A stretch of DNA of 64,000 bases from Gigantopelta aegis (lineage: Eukaryota > Mollusca > Gastropoda > Neomphalida > Peltospiridae). Numbering within the stretch: position 1 is the stretch's first letter; the number at the start of each line of letters is the position of its first letter. The notes beneath the pieces are model-generated. The model made no database searches. It was not told where the DNA came from and saw nothing but the letters and a program-made list of their open reading frames with translations. The DNA is taken from contig NC_054706.1 of NCBI RefSeq assembly GCF_016097555.1, forward strand, positions 60,142,631 to 60,206,630, in the 5' to 3' direction. Position numbers and translations under genes: made by a program. This document shows positions 29,077 through 64,000 of the stretch, one piece after another.

Positions 29077-29452
29077 AAGAAAGAAGTGTTTTATTTAACG
29101 ACGCACTCAACACATTTTTTTTTATTTACGGTTATATGGCGTCAGACATATGGTTCAGGACCACACAGGTTTTGAGAGGAAACCCGCTGTCGCCACTACA
29201 TGGGCTACTCTTCCGATAGGCAGCAAGGGATCTTTTATTTGCGCTTCCCACAGGCAGGATAGCACAAACCATGGCCTTTGTTAAACCAGTTATGGATCAC
29301 TGGTCGGTGCAAGTGGTTTACACCTACCCATTGAGCCTTGCGGAGCACTCACTCATGGTTTGGAGTCGGTATCTGGATTAAAAATCCCATGCCTCGACTG
29401 GGATCCGAACCCAGTACCTACCGATGGCCTGCCACGACGCCACCGAGGCCGG
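29077..29452 (-). mobile_element. SINE, class A head, with 12 bp TSD
   Basis: TSD TTATAAAACAGA at 29065-29076 and 29453-29464. The head has GGATCCGAACCCAG; the core has a short deletion of CAGCCTGTA in the head. Confidence 0.92.
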
Positions 29453-29459
29453 TTATAAA

Positions 29460-29810
29460 ACAGATACAACTAATTCAGAACACAAACAACGCTTATTTAA
29501 AACACAAATTCAAACAAAACACACGCCACTAATTAAACAAACGTTTTGGACGTTATCAATTCAAACCGCAGACGGCACTAATTCAACACACACAGAAGTC
29601 ATTGAATCAAAATGATTCGGCTTATTTAGTAGACAGGCATCACTAAATAAAATTAAAACCTTGAACAAACATTATAACAAGACTAAGGTCACTATTCAAA
29701 ACGGCTGTCACAACTTCAAAACAGACCTCTCTTATTCTAAACAGACGTCATTAATTTAAAACACAGACTCGCTATTAAATTCAAAACAGACATCTCACAT
29801 GTTATTAACA
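29460..29810. repeat. Degenerate repeat around CTAATTCAAAACAGAC
   Basis: Related 25-30 bp phrases (CACTAATTCAACACACAC, TCAAAACAGAC, ATTTAAAACACAGAC) recur with drift. Confidence 0.5.
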
Positions 29811-29914
29811 TGCATTGACAAAGCTTACGTGCATAGTAGGCCTAACTTATTTTACAGATAATAATAATAAAAAAACATTTCTATTTAAATCATTCACATT
29901 CAGTTTGCTATTGA

Positions 29915-30225
29915 ATGATGCATGTGTGATAATGATGCGACTGAGAACAGGCCACTGTAGATCCAACTACCAACATGTATACCAAATTCCGAGTGGGAAA
30001 CAGTGGAACCTGCCAGTGTGGTACAGCATCCATGACTGTGGAACATTTCCTGCAACACTGTCCCACCTACCAGAACCAGAGAAAAGCAGTCTGGCCTTCA
30101 GATGAAACCCCTGAAGGAGAAACTCTTTGGCCCCTTGCAGAACCTACGGAATACAGCAGCTTTTGTTCGAGCCACTGGAGTCCTTGTCCGAGCGTACGAC
30201 GTCGAAGAAGACGAAGACGTATGAT
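29915..30225 (+). pseudogene. C-terminal tail of a non-LTR reverse transcriptase, frameshifted
   Basis: MMRLRTGHCRSNYQH in one frame continues as MYTKFRVGNSGTCQCGTASM in the next, then TVEHFLQHCPTYQNQR. LRTGH...C.CG...T.EH....CP is the Cys/His tail of LINE-type ORF2 proteins. The rest of the element is absent. Frame is broken near 29970 and again near 30110. Confidence 0.7.
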
Positions 30226-30522
30226 GCATGTAGAGAAAACTGTAGATACAAAAATATTATGGCTGAAAACAAAATGGTTTAAAAAGCAGTCGTATGTTTG
30301 AGCAAAATCTAAGAGTATCATAAACATTAATATTTCTGTCCTACAACATATTATTATTATCATACACACGCCAAAACATTTCCAGATATGTCTGTATTAC
30401 TGCCTCCACAATATGCTGCCCTATCTTCTTTTAAACATCGTTCAGTGGATAAGAAACCCGCTAATATACACATTGCTATTTGTATAATAATATCATAAGA
30501 TAGCTGTCCAAGAAGACGACTG

Positions 30523-62561
<32,039 letters not shown>

Positions 62562-62699
62562 CTGTAAACACAACAACACAGACATTATAATTTATGCACT
62601 TGTTATCTCCTCCGCCGAAAAGCTAGCTAATGGTGGCCCGATGAGTCTCTTTGAAACCCTCAGTAGCGGTACAGATGCGTGAGAAGGGCTTCAAACTCC

Positions 62700-62850
62700 A
62701 AGAATATTTCCTTTTTTTAAGAAATATATTTCCCTGGGAAGCATGACTCGAGCCCCCCCCCCCCCCCCCCATAAAATTTCGCTCGCCACATGATAGACCC
62801 TCCCACCCACCCATATAAAAAATTATTCGCAAGCGCCTGTAATATGATGA
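62700..62850. repeat. Dispersed repeat shared with 25740-25910
   Basis: TATTTCCCTGGGAAGCATGA, a C run and CGCAAGCGCCTG parallel GGAAGCATGATCG and CACTCGCGCCTG in the intergenic region. Confidence 0.55.
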
Positions 62851-63208
62851 TATAACCTATCTAAAAAAAACAAAAAACAAAACAAACCCAAACAAACCCA
62901 ACCATGCTCAGTTTCGTGTTAAACTTGGTTCCTACAAAATATGTAACACATCGCAGATTGCTGCAGATCAGCGACAATGTTTATGGATATGGAACTATAG
63001 TCATAGACAGCCTGTGATGGTTCTAGATCTATAAATGGACCGTGAAAGGTGACATGTGTGGAAATACAGAATCTGCCACGATTGAGGTGTTTTAGGTAAT
63101 CTGCGGTTTGTTACACATTTTGTGGCAACCAGGCTTAACATGAAACTGAAATTGAGTTTTGTTCGATAGGCGGATGCATGATTTTTTCAGGAACGAGGTT
63201 CAACGTTT

Positions 63209-63349
63209 AAAAAGAATACTTACAGTATTAATGGAGGAGTGTAACGCTTAAAAAGAATACTTACAGTATTAATGGAGGAGTGTAACGCTTAAAAAGAATA
63301 CTTACAGTATTAATGGAGGAGTGTAACGCTTAAAAAGAGCACTTACAAT
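63209..63349. repeat. 41 bp tandem repeat, about 3.4 units
   Basis: AAAAAGAATACTTACAGTAT, then TAATGGAGGAGTGTAACGC, starts at 63210, 63251 and 63292. On the minus strand each full unit contains ACTGTAAGTATT, a good splice-donor match. Confidence 0.93.
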
Positions 63350-63572
63350 ATTTAAAAGTTTTATATGTATACATGCACGGCAATATCCCCCCCCCCAACA
63401 AAAAATTAATCCCCAACCCCCCACCCACCCCACCCCGAAAAAAACTAAATAACCTACGCCAACGAAAATATTACTAGTCTCAACCATTGAACACAAATTA
63501 ATTTGTATTTATTTGCTTCACACTGAATTTTTCAAGGCATCACGAAATTCACATACAAATTCCTCCTATAGA

Positions 63573-63985
63573 ACCGCGACTGGAATTGTAGTAAGGAGTA
63601 TATACTTTCCCATAAACAGGACAGCATATTCCACAGCCTTTGCTACACAAATGGCGGGACACTGATTAGAACATAAATAAATAAATCATAACCCAAGGGC
63701 GATCGATCTCAAGACCGTTGCGCTCTAATCATAATTACATTCCGCCTCCATTAAACCATCGGTGGGCCCATTGGGCTATTTCTCGTTCCAGCCAGTGCAC
63801 CACGACTGGTATATAAAAGACCGTGGTATGTGCTATTCTGTCTATAGGATGGTGCACATAAAATATCCTTTGCTACTCATGTAGCGGGTTTCGTCTCTAA
63901 GACTATATGTCAAAATTACCAAATATTTGACATCAAATAGTCGATGATTAATAAATCAATGTGGTCTAGTGTTGTCGTTAACCAG
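63573..63985. mobile_element. Two SINE pieces, reverse then forward
   Basis: A reverse fragment at 63590-63745 (CATAAACAGGACAGCATATT, GATCGATCTCAAGACCG) abuts a forward core and tail at 63757-63985 (GGTGGGCCCATTGGGCTATT to GTTGTCGTTAACC). Confidence 0.78.
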
Positions 63986-64000
63986 AAGAAAAAAACCCCC

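Overview
This is nuclear DNA from an animal, almost certainly a mollusc and probably a gastropod. The genes are split by many introns with GT-AG (and one GC-AG) borders. About half of the non-coding sequence is short tRNA-headed SINEs, TIR-bounded MITE-like elements and microsatellites of kinds I associate with mollusc genomes. The mollusc call rests on remembered family likeness, not on a search.

Only two host genes can be supported. Both encode long-chain acyl-CoA synthetases of the ACSL1/5/6 type (ANL superfamily). ACSL-a is on the + strand (17 exons found, 563-23652, 5' end beyond the left edge). ACSL-b is on the - strand (17 exons found, 62561 down to 30523, 5' end beyond the right edge). 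They are tail to tail, 6.9 kb apart, and every shared exon has the same length and phase except one (75 versus 78 nt), so they are an inverted tandem duplication. Both keep the AMP-binding loop, the YGQTE motif and the FACS signature. They differ at the residue known as the ACSL gate: Phe in ACSL-a (GFFSGD) and Tyr in ACSL-b (GFYSGD). Two 5' exons of ACSL-b could not be found. A 200-N assembly gap (60886-61085) lies in the interval where they should be.

Layout. 1-23652: ACSL-a, whose introns hold a 2.3 kb Harbinger-like element (6060-8353), several copies of a MITE with long TIRs, a 400 bp MITE inserted in a SINE, and many microsatellites. 23653-30522: intergenic, with a hairpin, a 52 bp degenerate minisatellite, three SINEs with target-site duplications, a MITE and a frameshifted reverse-transcriptase tail. 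30523-62561: ACSL-b, whose introns hold a dead Tc1/mariner element sitting in (TA)n, an internally deleted Tc1/mariner element, a 57 bp minisatellite open on both strands, a 117 bp tandem repeat that has copied a splice acceptor, large hairpins, and an unusual long-TIR element with a broken cysteine-rich ORF into which a deleted Harbinger has jumped. 62562-64000: the upstream intron of ACSL-b with a 41 bp tandem repeat and SINE pieces.

The two enzymes would activate long-chain fatty acids to acyl-CoA for lipid synthesis or oxidation. Nothing else in the window looks like a working host gene, and no bacterial-type system, CRISPR array or operon is present. The best candidates for a second look are the F-gate/Y-gate split between the duplicates, the copied splice acceptor at 37355-37690, and the nested elements at 54820-57680.
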